A stretch of 12,331 nt of DNA from an uncultured Duganella sp. (GCA_946482635.1 CAMLSG010000163.1:1-12331), one strand, 5' to 3'; numbered from the stretch's first letter, positions 1 to 6,544 are shown. The notes: generated by a model from the sequence alone, not told the origin. Translations and numbers: made by a program.

Positions 1-792
1 CGCGTGGTGGCATCGCGCCATCCAGGCTTCACGGCCGGCGAGATCGTGCTCGGCAACGCGGGCTGGCAGGACTACGCGCTGTCCGATGGCCGCGACTTGC
101 GTGCCCTGGGCGACATGAAACAACCCTCGCTGGCGCTGGGCGGCCTGGGCATGCCGGCCTTCACCGCCTATGTCGGCCTGCTCGATATCGGCCAGCCCAA
201 GCCAGGCGAAACTGTGGTGGTGGCGGCAGCGACTGGTGCGGTCGGTTCCATCGTCGGCCAATTGGCCAAGCTGAAAGGCGCGCGCGTGATTGGCATCGCC
301 GGCGGCGCCGATAAAGTGGCCTTCGCCAGGGATGAACTGGGTTTCGACGTCGCCCTGGACCGCCACGATCCGCAGTTGGCGCAAAAGCTGGCCGAAGCCG
401 CGCCAGATGGGATCGACGTCTATTTCGAAAACGTGGGCGGGGCCGTGTTCGACGCAGTGTTGCCTCTTTTGAACATCGGCGCACGTGTGCCGGTGATCGG
501 CGTAATCGCCCAATACAACCAGAATGGTGCGTCGCAAGAGGCAGACCGGCTGCCGAAAGTGATGTCGACCATCCTGCAAAAGCGCATCCTGATGCAGGGC
601 ATGGTTATCCTCGATCACTATGAAACCCGCTATGAAGACTTCGCCCGGGACATGTCGGCCTGGGTCGCTACGGGCCAGATCAAGCTGTTCGAAGACGTCC
701 TGGACGGCTTGGAGCGGGCCCCGGAAGGGTTGATTGGCTTGTTGCGCGGCAGCAATTTCGGCAAGGTTGTAGTGTGCGTCACGAAACCCTGA
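1..792 (+). CDS. NADP-dependent MDR-family oxidoreductase (CurA/YncB-like), 5' truncated by window
   Basis: The reading frame is open from the first base and ends with TGA at 790-792, so the visible 263 residues are the C-terminal part of a protein that in this family is about 335-345 residues long; roughly 75 N-terminal residues lie outside the window. The Rossmann nucleotide-binding stretch shows as a VVVAAATGAVGS segment followed by a GQLAKLKGARVIG strand-helix pair, with a downstream YFENVGG motif and a GMPAFTAYVGL segment before the fold. These are typical of zinc-independent medium-chain reductases of the CurA/YncB, leukotriene-B4-dehydrogenase type, which use NADPH to reduce the double bond of alpha,beta-unsaturated ketones or aldehydes in the cytosol. 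No zinc-binding cysteine cluster is visible. The substrate cannot be told from sequence. An 81-bp AT-richer gap separates it from the next gene, and no terminator hairpin is seen there. Confidence 0.9.
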   Translation, partial: RVVASRHPGFTAGEIVLGNAGWQDYALSDGRDLRALGDMKQPSLALGGLGMPAFTAYVGLLDIGQPKPGETVVVAAATGAVGSIVGQLAKLKGARVIGIAGGADKVAFARDELGFDVALDRHDPQLAQKLAEAAPDGIDVYFENVGGAVFDAVLPLLNIGARVPVIGVIAQYNQNGASQEADRLPKVMSTILQKRILMQGMVILDHYETRYEDFARDMSAWVATGQIKLFEDVLDGLERAPEGLIGLLRGSNFGKVVVCVTKP

Positions 793-873
793 AATGTTGT
801 ATATAACTCTGGCGGGGTCTTCTTTCTGCATGGCATAATTGATTTAGTTCTTAATAATATTCCTGAACAATTC

Positions 874-1230
874 ATGAATGTCACCAGATTGATAACGGCC
901 ATTTCAATGGCCCTGGCCGTCGGTACTGCCGCCGCCACCCCCCAGCCGGCCAATACGTGGGACAACCTCGTGGGTATGAAATACGCCAAGGCCCGCAAGG
1001 AAGTGATCGATGCGGGCTGGCGCGCCGACCATCGCAATGCCGCGACCGAATGGGAGCGCCAGCTCCAGGGCCAGTTCCCCGAGCTGCGTTCCTGCGAAGC
1101 CGCCAGCGGCCAATGCACCCACTTTTTCGTTTCCTATGACGGCATCTGCCTGAAAGTCGTGACCGAAGGCGAATCCGTTGCCGCCTTCAAGGTGCGCAGC
1201 GTGGCGCAAGGCTGCCCCAAGCAGCAGTAA
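874..1230 (+). CDS. small secreted four-cysteine protein, PASTA-like N-terminal motif
   Basis: This 118-residue protein starts with a clear Sec signal peptide: charged MNVTR, then a hydrophobic core to about residue 19, with likely cleavage near A21. The mature part has a segment reading LVGMKYAKARKEVIDAGW (residues 32-49), which looks like the start of a PASTA-type repeat (G-x-x-x-x-x-A-x-x-x-L-x-x-AGW). Four cysteines follow (74, 81, 92, 114), which could form two disulfides in the periplasm. I do not recognise a named family and give no function. There is no strong Shine-Dalgarno before ATG 874. The region 793-873 is AT-rich (TATAAC, TAATAT boxes) and probably holds the promoter, but no well-spaced -35/-10 pair is convincing. 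Its TAA stop shares an A with the ATG of the following acetyltransferase (TAATG), so the two are probably translationally coupled. Confidence 0.75.
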   Translation: MNVTRLITAISMALAVGTAAATPQPANTWDNLVGMKYAKARKEVIDAGWRADHRNAATEWERQLQGQFPELRSCEAASGQCTHFFVSYDGICLKVVTEGESVAAFKVRSVAQGCPKQQ

Positions 1231-1763
1231 TGCCGTACACCCTGCGGCCAGCCGTGGCGGCCGACATGGCCGAAATCATGCGGCTCGAACGAGCCGGCTT
1301 TGCGGAAGCGATCCAGGAGACCGAGGAGGCGTTCGCCGAGCGCCTGTCTGCCGCGCCTGAAGGGTGCTGGGTCCTGGCCGGCGAAGCAGGGCGCCTGTAT
1401 GGCTATCTCTGCGCCGAATTCTGGCCGCTGGAGCAAGGCTTCGATCCGGCGCGGTTCGCGCGCAACCATGCGGCGGCCGAGACCCATATGCTGCAAGGCG
1501 AGGAAGTCTACATTTCCTCCATGGTGGTCGATCCCGCGACACGCGGCACGGGGTGGGGGCACAGGCTGTTCCGCGACGCCCTGGCCGAAATGTTCGCCCG
1601 CCATCCACGCCTGCGCAGTTCGATCCTGATCGTCAACCCGGAATGGGACGCCGCCCGACGCATTTACCGCGCCGAAGGCTTTGCCGAAATCGGCAAAATC
1701 GAAGATTATTTCGCATCCGCTGGCGGCCGGCGCCTGCCGGCCATCGTCATGCGCCGCAACTGA
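1230..1763 (+). CDS. GNAT-family N-acetyltransferase
   Basis: A 177-residue protein with the GNAT fold pattern. It has an N-terminal MPYTLRPAVAADMAEIMRLE strand and helix, a central beta-strand EEVYISSMVVDP (residues 91-102), and the acetyl-CoA pyrophosphate loop RGTGWG (105-110), matching R/Q-x-x-G-x-G/A. This is followed by a helix and a C-terminal strand ending NPEWDAARRIYRAEGF (136-151), where such enzymes place the N-x-x-A-x-x-x-Y-x-x-x-GF signature. It should transfer an acetyl group from acetyl-CoA to an amine; the acceptor is unknown. Its start overlaps the stop of the secreted protein upstream, while ATG 1788 of the exonuclease III gene lies 24 bp downstream of its stop, so the three genes are likely one transcript. 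No functional link between a secreted protein, a cytosolic acetyltransferase and a nuclease is obvious. Confidence 0.9.
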   Translation: MPYTLRPAVAADMAEIMRLERAGFAEAIQETEEAFAERLSAAPEGCWVLAGEAGRLYGYLCAEFWPLEQGFDPARFARNHAAAETHMLQGEEVYISSMVVDPATRGTGWGHRLFRDALAEMFARHPRLRSSILIVNPEWDAARRIYRAEGFAEIGKIEDYFASAGGRRLPAIVMRRN

Positions 1764-1787
1764 TCCTGTTTGTGCATAATGGTCGCC

Positions 1788-2567
1788 ATGCGAGTTGCGA
1801 CCTTCAACATCAACGGAATCGGGGCCCGCCTGCCGGCGCTGCTGCAATGGCTGAATGAAACCCAGCCTGACGTGGTGTGCTTGCAGGAGTTGAAAGCCCC
1901 GCACGAAAAATTCCCCGAAGCTGCGATCAATGACGCCGGCTATGGCGCCGTCTGGCACGGCCAGAAAAGCTGGAACGGCGTAGCCATCCTGGCGCGCGGA
2001 ACGACGCCGGTGGAACTGGGCCGCGCCTTGCCGGGCGACCCGGAAGATGTGCAGAGCCGCTATATTGAAGCGATGGTGGGCAAGCTGATGGTTGCCTGCC
2101 TTTATCTTCCGAATGGCAATCCGGCGCCGGGCCCCAAATTCGACTACAAGCTCAAATGGTTTGATCGCCTGATCGCGCGTGGCGAAGAACTGGTGGCATC
2201 GAAGAAGCCGGTCATCATGGCAGGCGACTACAACGTGATGCCGACCGAGCTCGATGTCTACAAGCCCGAACGCTGGGTTGACGACGCGCTGTTCCGTCCC
2301 GAAACGCGGGCCGCCTTCGCCAAGCTTGTCGGCCAGGGCTGGACCGACGCCCTGCGCACCATGCATCCCGACGAAAAGATCTACACCTTCTGGGATTACT
2401 TCCGCAACGCATTCGGCCGCGACGCCGGGCTGCGCATCGACCATCTGCTGCTGAACCCAGTGCTCGCGCCGCATTTGCGCGGGGCGGAAGTCGACCGCGT
2501 TGTGCGGGGACGGGAAAAGCCCAGCGACCACGCGCCAACCTGGGTGGAGTTAGAGGGCTCCTTCTAA
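1788..2567 (+). CDS. xthA: exodeoxyribonuclease III / class II AP endonuclease
   Basis: A 259-residue enzyme of the exonuclease III (EEP) family, close to the 268 residues of E. coli ExoIII. All catalytic motifs are visible in order: FNINGI with N7, CLQELKAP with metal-binding E34, LYLPNG with Y106, AGDYN with D147 and N149, LRIDH with D218, and the terminal SDH with D247 and H248. It should cleave DNA 5' to abasic sites and remove nucleotides 3' to 5' in base-excision repair. I chose ATG 1788 because the family begins directly at the M-x-x-x-[ST]-FNIN strand; ATG 1779 and TTG 1770 are in frame and would add 3 or 6 residues. No good Shine-Dalgarno precedes either ATG, so translation may depend on the upstream gene. 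Whether this is the only xthA copy in the genome is unknown. Confidence 0.93.
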   Translation: MRVATFNINGIGARLPALLQWLNETQPDVVCLQELKAPHEKFPEAAINDAGYGAVWHGQKSWNGVAILARGTTPVELGRALPGDPEDVQSRYIEAMVGKLMVACLYLPNGNPAPGPKFDYKLKWFDRLIARGEELVASKKPVIMAGDYNVMPTELDVYKPERWVDDALFRPETRAAFAKLVGQGWTDALRTMHPDEKIYTFWDYFRNAFGRDAGLRIDHLLLNPVLAPHLRGAEVDRVVRGREKPSDHAPTWVELEGSF

Positions 2568-2571
2568 TCTT

Positions 2572-2601
2572 TTCGCAACTGTTGTTTCCACGCGGTATAT
2601 T
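2572..2601 (+). promoter_or_regulatory. candidate sigma-70 promoter for exbD-like gene
   Basis: TTCGCA at 2572-2577 (4 of 6 matches to TTGACA) is followed after 18 bp by TATATT at 2596-2601 (5 of 6 matches to TATAAT). It lies in the 85-bp gap between the nuclease stop and the ExbD-like gene and would give a leader of about 45 nt. It is a match by eye only. Confidence 0.4.
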
Positions 2602-2652
2602 GGCCTCACTCCGGAGTTGTTCGTTTTGATAACACTAACCTGAGGAGGCACC

Positions 2653-3075
2653 ATGCGTTATTCACGCGCTGCAGCACTGTCCGCATCATCCGCATCGACT
2701 GAAGCGGAGCCCCTGAACCAGCTGAACATGACGCCGCTGATTGACGTCATGCTGGTCCTGATCATCATGCTGATCGTCACCATCCCCAAAGCCAACCACG
2801 CCATCGGCATGGACATGCCGGGGTCCAGCGGCGCCATCGAAAAACTGGCCCAGACGCTGGAGGTCGATTTCGACGGCACGCTATGGTGGAACGGCGCCCA
2901 GCTCGCAAGCCGCGCAGCGCTGGAAGAAAAGCTGGCGGCGCTGAAAGGCGACGACAGCATCCAGTTGCGCTCCAACGGCCTCGCGCCGTACAAGGTGGTG
3001 GCTGGCGTGCTGTCCACGGCACAGCGGCTCGGCGTACGCAATATCGCCATCGTCGGAAACGAGCGCTTCCAATAA
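2653..3075 (+). CDS. ExbD/TolR-family biopolymer transport protein
   Basis: A 140-residue inner-membrane protein with the ExbD layout. A short cytoplasmic N-terminus leads to the conserved LNMTPLIDVMLVLIIMLIVT stretch (residues 24-43), where D31 is the protonatable aspartate in the single membrane helix, and then to a periplasmic domain with the typical ending GVRNIAIVG. In the family, ExbD works with the ExbB channel and TonB (or TolR with TolQ and TolA) to couple proton motive force to outer-membrane import or envelope tasks. Length equals that of E. coli ExbD (about 141). A strong Shine-Dalgarno GAGGAGG sits at about 2642-2648. No exbB/tolQ or tonB gene lies beside it in the window, so it must partner with a protein encoded elsewhere. 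Its stop codon is 5 bp from the inverted-repeat element at 3081. Confidence 0.92.
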   Translation: MRYSRAAALSASSASTEAEPLNQLNMTPLIDVMLVLIIMLIVTIPKANHAIGMDMPGSSGAIEKLAQTLEVDFDGTLWWNGAQLASRAALEEKLAALKGDDSIQLRSNGLAPYKVVAGVLSTAQRLGVRNIAIVGNERFQ

Positions 3076-3080
3076 TAAAG

Positions 3081-3214
3081 TCGGGGTCAGGTCTGTCATT
3101 TGGACATTCAGATCGATTCTTTGATAAATCTCAATACTTAAAATCCGCTGTTTTCCCGTATTGAGCTAGATCAAACGATCGCGCTACCTGTCCGATTGAC
3201 AGACCTGACCCCGA
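3081..3214. mobile_element. 134-bp palindromic element with 18-bp perfect inverted ends (MITE/RAYT-repeat-like)
   Basis: TCGGGGTCAGGTCTGTCA at 3081-3098 is the exact reverse complement of 3197-3214. Inside, further complementary blocks nest in register: GGACA 3102-3106 with 3189-3193, GATCG 3111-3115 with 3176-3180, TTTGAT 3120-3125 with 3170-3175, and CTCAATAC 3130-3137 with 3158-3165, leaving a 20-nt loop. The whole element could fold into one long imperfect hairpin. AATAAA occurs just outside the left end (3074-3079) and at the right end (3214-3219, sharing one base with the arm), a possible but AT-rich target duplication. It encodes no protein. GGGGTCAGGTCT-type ends recall short repeats mobilised by REP-associated Y1 transposases in proteobacteria, but that assignment is from memory and not verified. 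Confidence 0.65.
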
Positions 3215-3215
3215 A

Positions 3216-3243
3216 TAAAAAAAGGGCGCCGCAAGGCGCCCTT
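3216..3243 (-). terminator. intrinsic terminator of the S8 protease gene
   Basis: A perfect hairpin AGGGCGCC (3223-3230), loop GCAA, GGCGCCCT (3235-3242), extendable by one A-T pair, is followed on the minus strand by a run of seven T, then ATT. Read in the minus direction it lies 24 bp past the protease stop codon. On the plus strand there is no T-tract after the stem, so it serves the minus strand. Confidence 0.9.
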
Positions 3244-3266
3244 CGTGCTTTGGAGAAAGCGGTAAC

Positions 3267-4832
3267 TTAGTTGCCGCAGCCCAGGGACTGGATGCGGTCG
3301 TAGGCTGCCTTGGCTTGCACCATGCCGTAGCCGGTCTTGTTGTCCTTGCCTGCCACGTCCAGGTCCAGCGCGGACTTGGTCAGGGAAGCGCGGATCTGCG
3401 AGCCGGTGCAGGTTGGGAAGTAGGACCATACCAGCGCTGCCACTGCCGATACGTGCGGGGTAGCCATCGAGGTGCCGTCGTAGAAGGCGTAGTTGGTTGC
3501 TTTCACTTCCACGGTTGCGGACTGGCCGAGCTGGTTCTTCATCGCTGCGCCGTCAACATCGGTCGCAGTGACCGAAGGGATGGTGGTGACGGTGGTGCCC
3601 AGGGTGCCGCCGAAGCCGCCGGCTGCGTTGTTGTACACGATCGCGCCGACGCCGCCGGATGCCTGGCAGTTCGAAACTTTGGTGGCGAAGTCCACGGTGC
3701 CGCGCTGGATCAGGCAGACCTTGCCGGACACGGCGCTGTTGACTGCATCGCCCAGGCCGAAGTCGGCCAGTGCAGCGGTGCGGGACACTTTCGGCGAACC
3801 TTCCATGTCGCCTGGAGTGTACACGGTCGAGCCTACCGACAGCTTGGACTCGGAACCGGCGCCCATCGGCACGGTCGACAGCACGGCCACGCCTGGGCCG
3901 GAGATTTCAACCTTGCTGTTGTACTGCGAGAAGGTCGCCCACTGCTTGTTCTCGTCCACGGCAGCCACCATCATCACGCTGGCGTAGCCTGCTGGGTAGG
4001 ACACCACGGTGTTGCCGTCGTTGCCGGCAGCAGCGATCGACAGCACGCCCTTGGTCTGCAGGGTGTCGAAGGCTTTCTTTTCAGTCTGGCTGGAACGGCC
4101 GCCGCCCAGGGACATCGAGATCACGTTCGCGCCGGCTGCGCCGCACTTGTTGGCAGCGGTAGCCAGGGTCGAGGAGTAGGCCCAGCCGTCAGCGCCGAAC
4201 ACCTTGACGATGTGCAGCTTCAGTTTCTTGTTCGGGTTCACGCCAACCACGCCCAGGCCGTTGTTGATGCCGGCGATGGTGCCTGCAACGTGCGAGCCGT
4301 GGTGGTTTTCGTCGGTATTCCAGTTGCCGGTGCCGGAGTCGTACTCGCCGGTCACTACGTTGCCGTTCAGGTCTTCGTGGGCGTTGTCGTAGCCGGAGTC
4401 GATGATGCAGACCTTGCGGTTGGAGGTGTTGGCGTCGGACAGCTGGTCAGCCTGCACAGCCTTGATGCCCCACGGTACGAGCTGGCCCAGCTGGTATGGG
4501 GTGCCGGTCGATGGGGAGGTGGTGGCGAAGAGCTGGCGCTTGACGTCCTCTTCAACCAGGATCACGTTCGGGTTGTGTTCCAGGCCTTTGATCGCCTGGG
4601 TCGGCACTTCGATCGCCATCGCGTCCATGCCGAAAATTTCATGTTTGATGTTGCCTTTGGCAGCAGCGACGGCCGACTTCAGGGCGGCTGCCTTGCCTGG
4701 CTGGAATTGCACGATGACGCGGGTGGTGTCGTTGGCGGCAAAGGCCTGGCCAGCTGCACCGACAGCTACAACAGCAGCCAGCAGCTTCACGCCGGCAGCG
4801 ATTTTCGAAACCTGGAATTGCTTTTGAACCAT
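3267..4832 (-). CDS. secreted subtilisin-like serine protease (S8) with I9-like propeptide and PA insert
   Basis: A 521-residue pre-pro-protease. Residues 1-32 form a long Sec signal peptide ending QAFA. Residues about 36-100 (starting TRVIVQFQPGK) look like an I9-type inhibitor propeptide. The peptidase has the full S8 triad: D145 in CIIDSG, H178 in HHGSHVAGT, S455 in GTSMATPH, with oxyanion N271 in AAAGNDG. Between about residues 335 and 440 the domain is interrupted by a protease-associated (PA) insert with GKVCLIQRG and GVGAIVYNN motifs, which in relatives influences substrate access. Seven cysteines (142, 230, 373, 389, 475, 519 and none in the propeptide apart from these) could include disulfides. 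The protein should be exported and self-processed, then degrade extracellular or periplasmic protein. A GGGAG ribosome-binding site precedes ATG 4832. It is monocistronic, with a terminator downstream and a palindrome upstream. Confidence 0.95.
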   Translation of the reverse strand: MVQKQFQVSKIAAGVKLLAAVVAVGAAGQAFAANDTTRVIVQFQPGKAAALKSAVAAAKGNIKHEIFGMDAMAIEVPTQAIKGLEHNPNVILVEEDVKRQLFATTSPSTGTPYQLGQLVPWGIKAVQADQLSDANTSNRKVCIIDSGYDNAHEDLNGNVVTGEYDSGTGNWNTDENHHGSHVAGTIAGINNGLGVVGVNPNKKLKLHIVKVFGADGWAYSSTLATAANKCGAAGANVISMSLGGGRSSQTEKKAFDTLQTKGVLSIAAAGNDGNTVVSYPAGYASVMMVAAVDENKQWATFSQYNSKVEISGPGVAVLSTVPMGAGSESKLSVGSTVYTPGDMEGSPKVSRTAALADFGLGDAVNSAVSGKVCLIQRGTVDFATKVSNCQASGGVGAIVYNNAAGGFGGTLGTTVTTIPSVTATDVDGAAMKNQLGQSATVEVKATNYAFYDGTSMATPHVSAVAALVWSYFPTCTGSQIRASLTKSALDLDVAGKDNKTGYGMVQAKAAYDRIQSLGCGN

Positions 4833-4888
4833 GGAAATTCTCCCACTCTTGTGTAAGGTGTATGTCCCCGGGCCGTTGTTCGGCGCGA

Positions 4889-4919
4889 ATTTTATTTGCC
4901 GTAACGCAAACGTTTTGCG
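4889..4919 (-). promoter_or_regulatory. LacI/PurR-like palindrome and putative -10 upstream of S8 protease
   Basis: CGCAAA (4905-4910) and TTTGCG (4914-4919) are inverted repeats around CGT, within ACGCAAACGTTTTGCG at 4904-4919, containing the 8-bp palindrome AAACGTTT. This resembles operators of LacI/GalR-family regulators and is close to the E. coli PurR box. On the minus strand a TAAAAT box at 4894-4889 could be a -10; the palindrome would then cover about -22 to -37. No recognisable -35 is present, as is common for regulated promoters. The assignment is by eye and the regulator is unknown. Confidence 0.4.
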
Positions 4920-5087
4920 CTCGACTCGACTGAGTGTATGGAGGAAAACGCAATAAATCTATCAAAATGTCTCCATTTGTAGCGGGGTGTGGAATTTGGC
5001 ATACAGATTTGTTAAGAATGGGACACTTCGCACTTGCATGTCTCAAACTTAACAAACGAAAGCCAGATTTGCCGTATGCTGCCCGGC

Positions 5088-5789
5088 ATGGACGACTTTA
5101 TTGAAATCTACGATGGCGCCCTGACGCCCGACCAGTGCCGGCAAATCCTGGCGCGTTTCGAGGCCAGCGGCAAAGCCGTGCGCGGCAAGACCGGGCAGGG
5201 CGTGGACGTGGCCAAGAAGGACAGCTACGACCTGACCATCAGCCAGCATGCCGACTGGAACGACGTGTCCAACCTGATGATGGCCAGCGTGCTGACCCAC
5301 TTGTCGGCCTACATGGACAAGTACCGCATGCTGCTGACCGGGGCCCTGTCGCCGCGGGGCGCCGACCCGGAGAGCGGCCAGCCGGTCACGCTCAATATCG
5401 ATAATTTCGAACGCTGCGGCCGGCCTTACCTGGCGGAGCTGATCCAGTCGATGTATCGCTGCGGGCCGATCAACGTGCAAAAGTATCTGCAGGATAGCGG
5501 TGGCTACCATCATTGGCATTCCGAGATCTATCCGCAGAACGCGAGTTGCGAAACCTTGCACCGCGCCTTGCTGTTCCAGTTCTACCTGAACGACGTGGCG
5601 GAAGGCGGGGAGACGGAGTTCTACTACCAGCAGCGCAAGGTGGAAGCGCGGCAGGGCCGGCTGATCATCGCGCCGGCCGGCTTCACCCATACGCACAAAG
5701 GGAATGTATCGCGCAGCGGCGACAAATATGTGGCTACTTCGTGGATCCTGTTCCAGCGCGCCGAAGCGATGTTCGGCGCGCCGGGGTGA
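5088..5789 (+). CDS. 2OG-Fe(II) oxygenase (prolyl-4-hydroxylase-like)
   Basis: A 233-residue protein whose C-terminal half has the double-stranded beta-helix pattern of iron and 2-oxoglutarate dioxygenases. It shows GGYHHWHSE with the H144-x-E146 metal pair, then RALLFQFYLNDVAEGGETEF (the usual YLND..GGET.F signature), then HKG with distal H203, and GDKYVATSW where K213 would bind 2-oxoglutarate. It probably hydroxylates a protein or small-molecule substrate, which is not identifiable. Most P4H relatives have HxD; here the acidic ligand is Glu. I chose ATG 5088 because the conserved part starts MDDFIEIYDGAL; ATG 5076 and TTG 5034 are in frame, and a weak GAAAG before 5076 makes that start possible. 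It is divergent from the S8 protease and convergent with the PEP-CTERM gene, whose stop is only 15 bp away, with no terminator between. Confidence 0.88.
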   Translation: MDDFIEIYDGALTPDQCRQILARFEASGKAVRGKTGQGVDVAKKDSYDLTISQHADWNDVSNLMMASVLTHLSAYMDKYRMLLTGALSPRGADPESGQPVTLNIDNFERCGRPYLAELIQSMYRCGPINVQKYLQDSGGYHHWHSEIYPQNASCETLHRALLFQFYLNDVAEGGETEFYYQQRKVEARQGRLIIAPAGFTHTHKGNVSRSGDKYVATSWILFQRAEAMFGAPG

Positions 5790-5804
5790 TGCGCTTACAG
5801 AAGA

Positions 5805-6485
5805 TTAATCGCGGCGACGGCGGCGTGCCAGGGCCATTGCGCCCAGGCCGCCCAGCAGCAGGGCGCCGCTGACCGGCTCCGGCACGTCCGCTGGTGGAAC
5901 GGCGCGCTCGCCATCCAGGCTGACATTGTCGATTGCCCAGCTCTCGTCAGCACCGGCCTGCCACACATTACCGGAAGCGAAAAACTCGATGGTGTGGGCG
6001 CCTGCGGCCAGGTTGCCCAGGTTGAAGCTCATGTCATAGGCCTGGTCTTCCCAGCCGGAGAAGCCCAGGTGGGTATGGTTGGCCAGCAAGGTCAGGTGCG
6101 AGTCGGACGCAGCAGCGCCGAAGGTGTCGAAGTTTTGCTGGTACAGCAGGTTGCCGTCGACACGGATATTGAAGTAATCCGGGCCGCAGCAGTTGTTGCC
6201 ATCCCAGGAATCGATGGCGCCGAAGGACAGCTTCAGTGTCGCAGCGTTGACCGCGCCGCCAAAATTCAGGTTCAGGACCGAAGCCGCGGCAGGATTGCCG
6301 GCGGCGTCGTTGCGCAGCATTTGCTGGCCGAAGCCGAATTGGCTGTAGCCCTGGCTGCCGGTCAGGAAGCCGGCGCCGGTGAAGCCGTTTGCATTCGATT
6401 CGAAATTATTAGAGTAGAGCACGGTTGCCGACGCTGGGATGGCGGCTGCTACCGCGAGCGCTGCGAGAACTGCTTTGAATTTCAT
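5805..6485 (-). CDS. PEP-CTERM sorting domain-containing exported protein
   Basis: A 226-residue protein with a signal peptide (residues 1-20, cleavage after PASA) and a classic PEP-CTERM tail: VPEP at 201-204, a hydrophobic segment SGALLLGGLGAMALA, and a terminal RRRRRD. In this system the exosortase (EpsH/XrtA type) recognises the tail and the protein goes to the cell surface or the exopolysaccharide matrix, with roles in biofilm or floc formation. The body (NNFESNANGF near the start, HTIEFFASG and ESWAIDNVSL near the end) looks like a secreted beta-sandwich, carbohydrate-binding-like fold; this is inference. Adjacent cysteines occur at 99-100. No exosortase or EPS gene is in the window, so this is a dispersed target gene. 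A sigma-54 promoter lies 44 bp upstream. Confidence 0.93.
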   Translation of the reverse strand: MKFKAVLAALAVAAAIPASATVLYSNNFESNANGFTGAGFLTGSQGYSQFGFGQQMLRNDAAGNPAAASVLNLNFGGAVNAATLKLSFGAIDSWDGNNCCGPDYFNIRVDGNLLYQQNFDTFGAAASDSHLTLLANHTHLGFSGWEDQAYDMSFNLGNLAAGAHTIEFFASGNVWQAGADESWAIDNVSLDGERAVPPADVPEPVSGALLLGGLGAMALARRRRRD

Positions 6486-6528
6486 GTAGGTGTCCCAAGT
6501 TATTGTTGATCAAACAGGGATTCCCAAA

Positions 6529-6544
6529 AGCAAATCTTGTGCCA
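6529..6544 (-). promoter_or_regulatory. sigma-54 (-24/-12) promoter of PEP-CTERM gene
   Basis: On the minus strand the sequence reads TGGCACAAGATTTGCT. It matches the RpoN consensus TGGCAC-N5-TTGCW fully, with exactly 10 nt between the invariant GG (6543-6542) and GC (6531-6530). Transcription would start near 6518, giving a leader of about 33 nt to ATG 6485. It lies in the intergenic gap, correctly oriented. PEP-CTERM genes in other betaproteobacteria are known to use RpoN with the PrsK/PrsR two-component pair. Confidence 0.8.

Noticed and set aside
1134..2531. Long minus-strand open frame (465 codons) across the GNAT and nuclease genes
   Set aside because: Both plus-strand genes carry full family motifs; the minus frame shows none and spans several gene boundaries.
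3216..3243. Terminator for exbD on the plus strand
   Set aside because: The hairpin lacks a T-run after the stem in the plus direction; its T-run lies on the minus strand after the protease gene.
3315..4856. Long plus-strand open frame (513 codons) antisense to the S8 protease
   Set aside because: The minus strand encodes a complete S8 protease with catalytic motifs, signal peptide, ribosome-binding site and terminator. The antisense frame has composition typical of a high-GC shadow (His, Val and Gly rich) and no recognisable domain.
4996..5012. Second sigma-54-like site on the plus strand (TTGGCATACAGATTTGT) upstream of the 2OG oxygenase
   Set aside because: At the required 10-nt spacing after GG the bases are TG, not the invariant GC, so it fails the -12 element.
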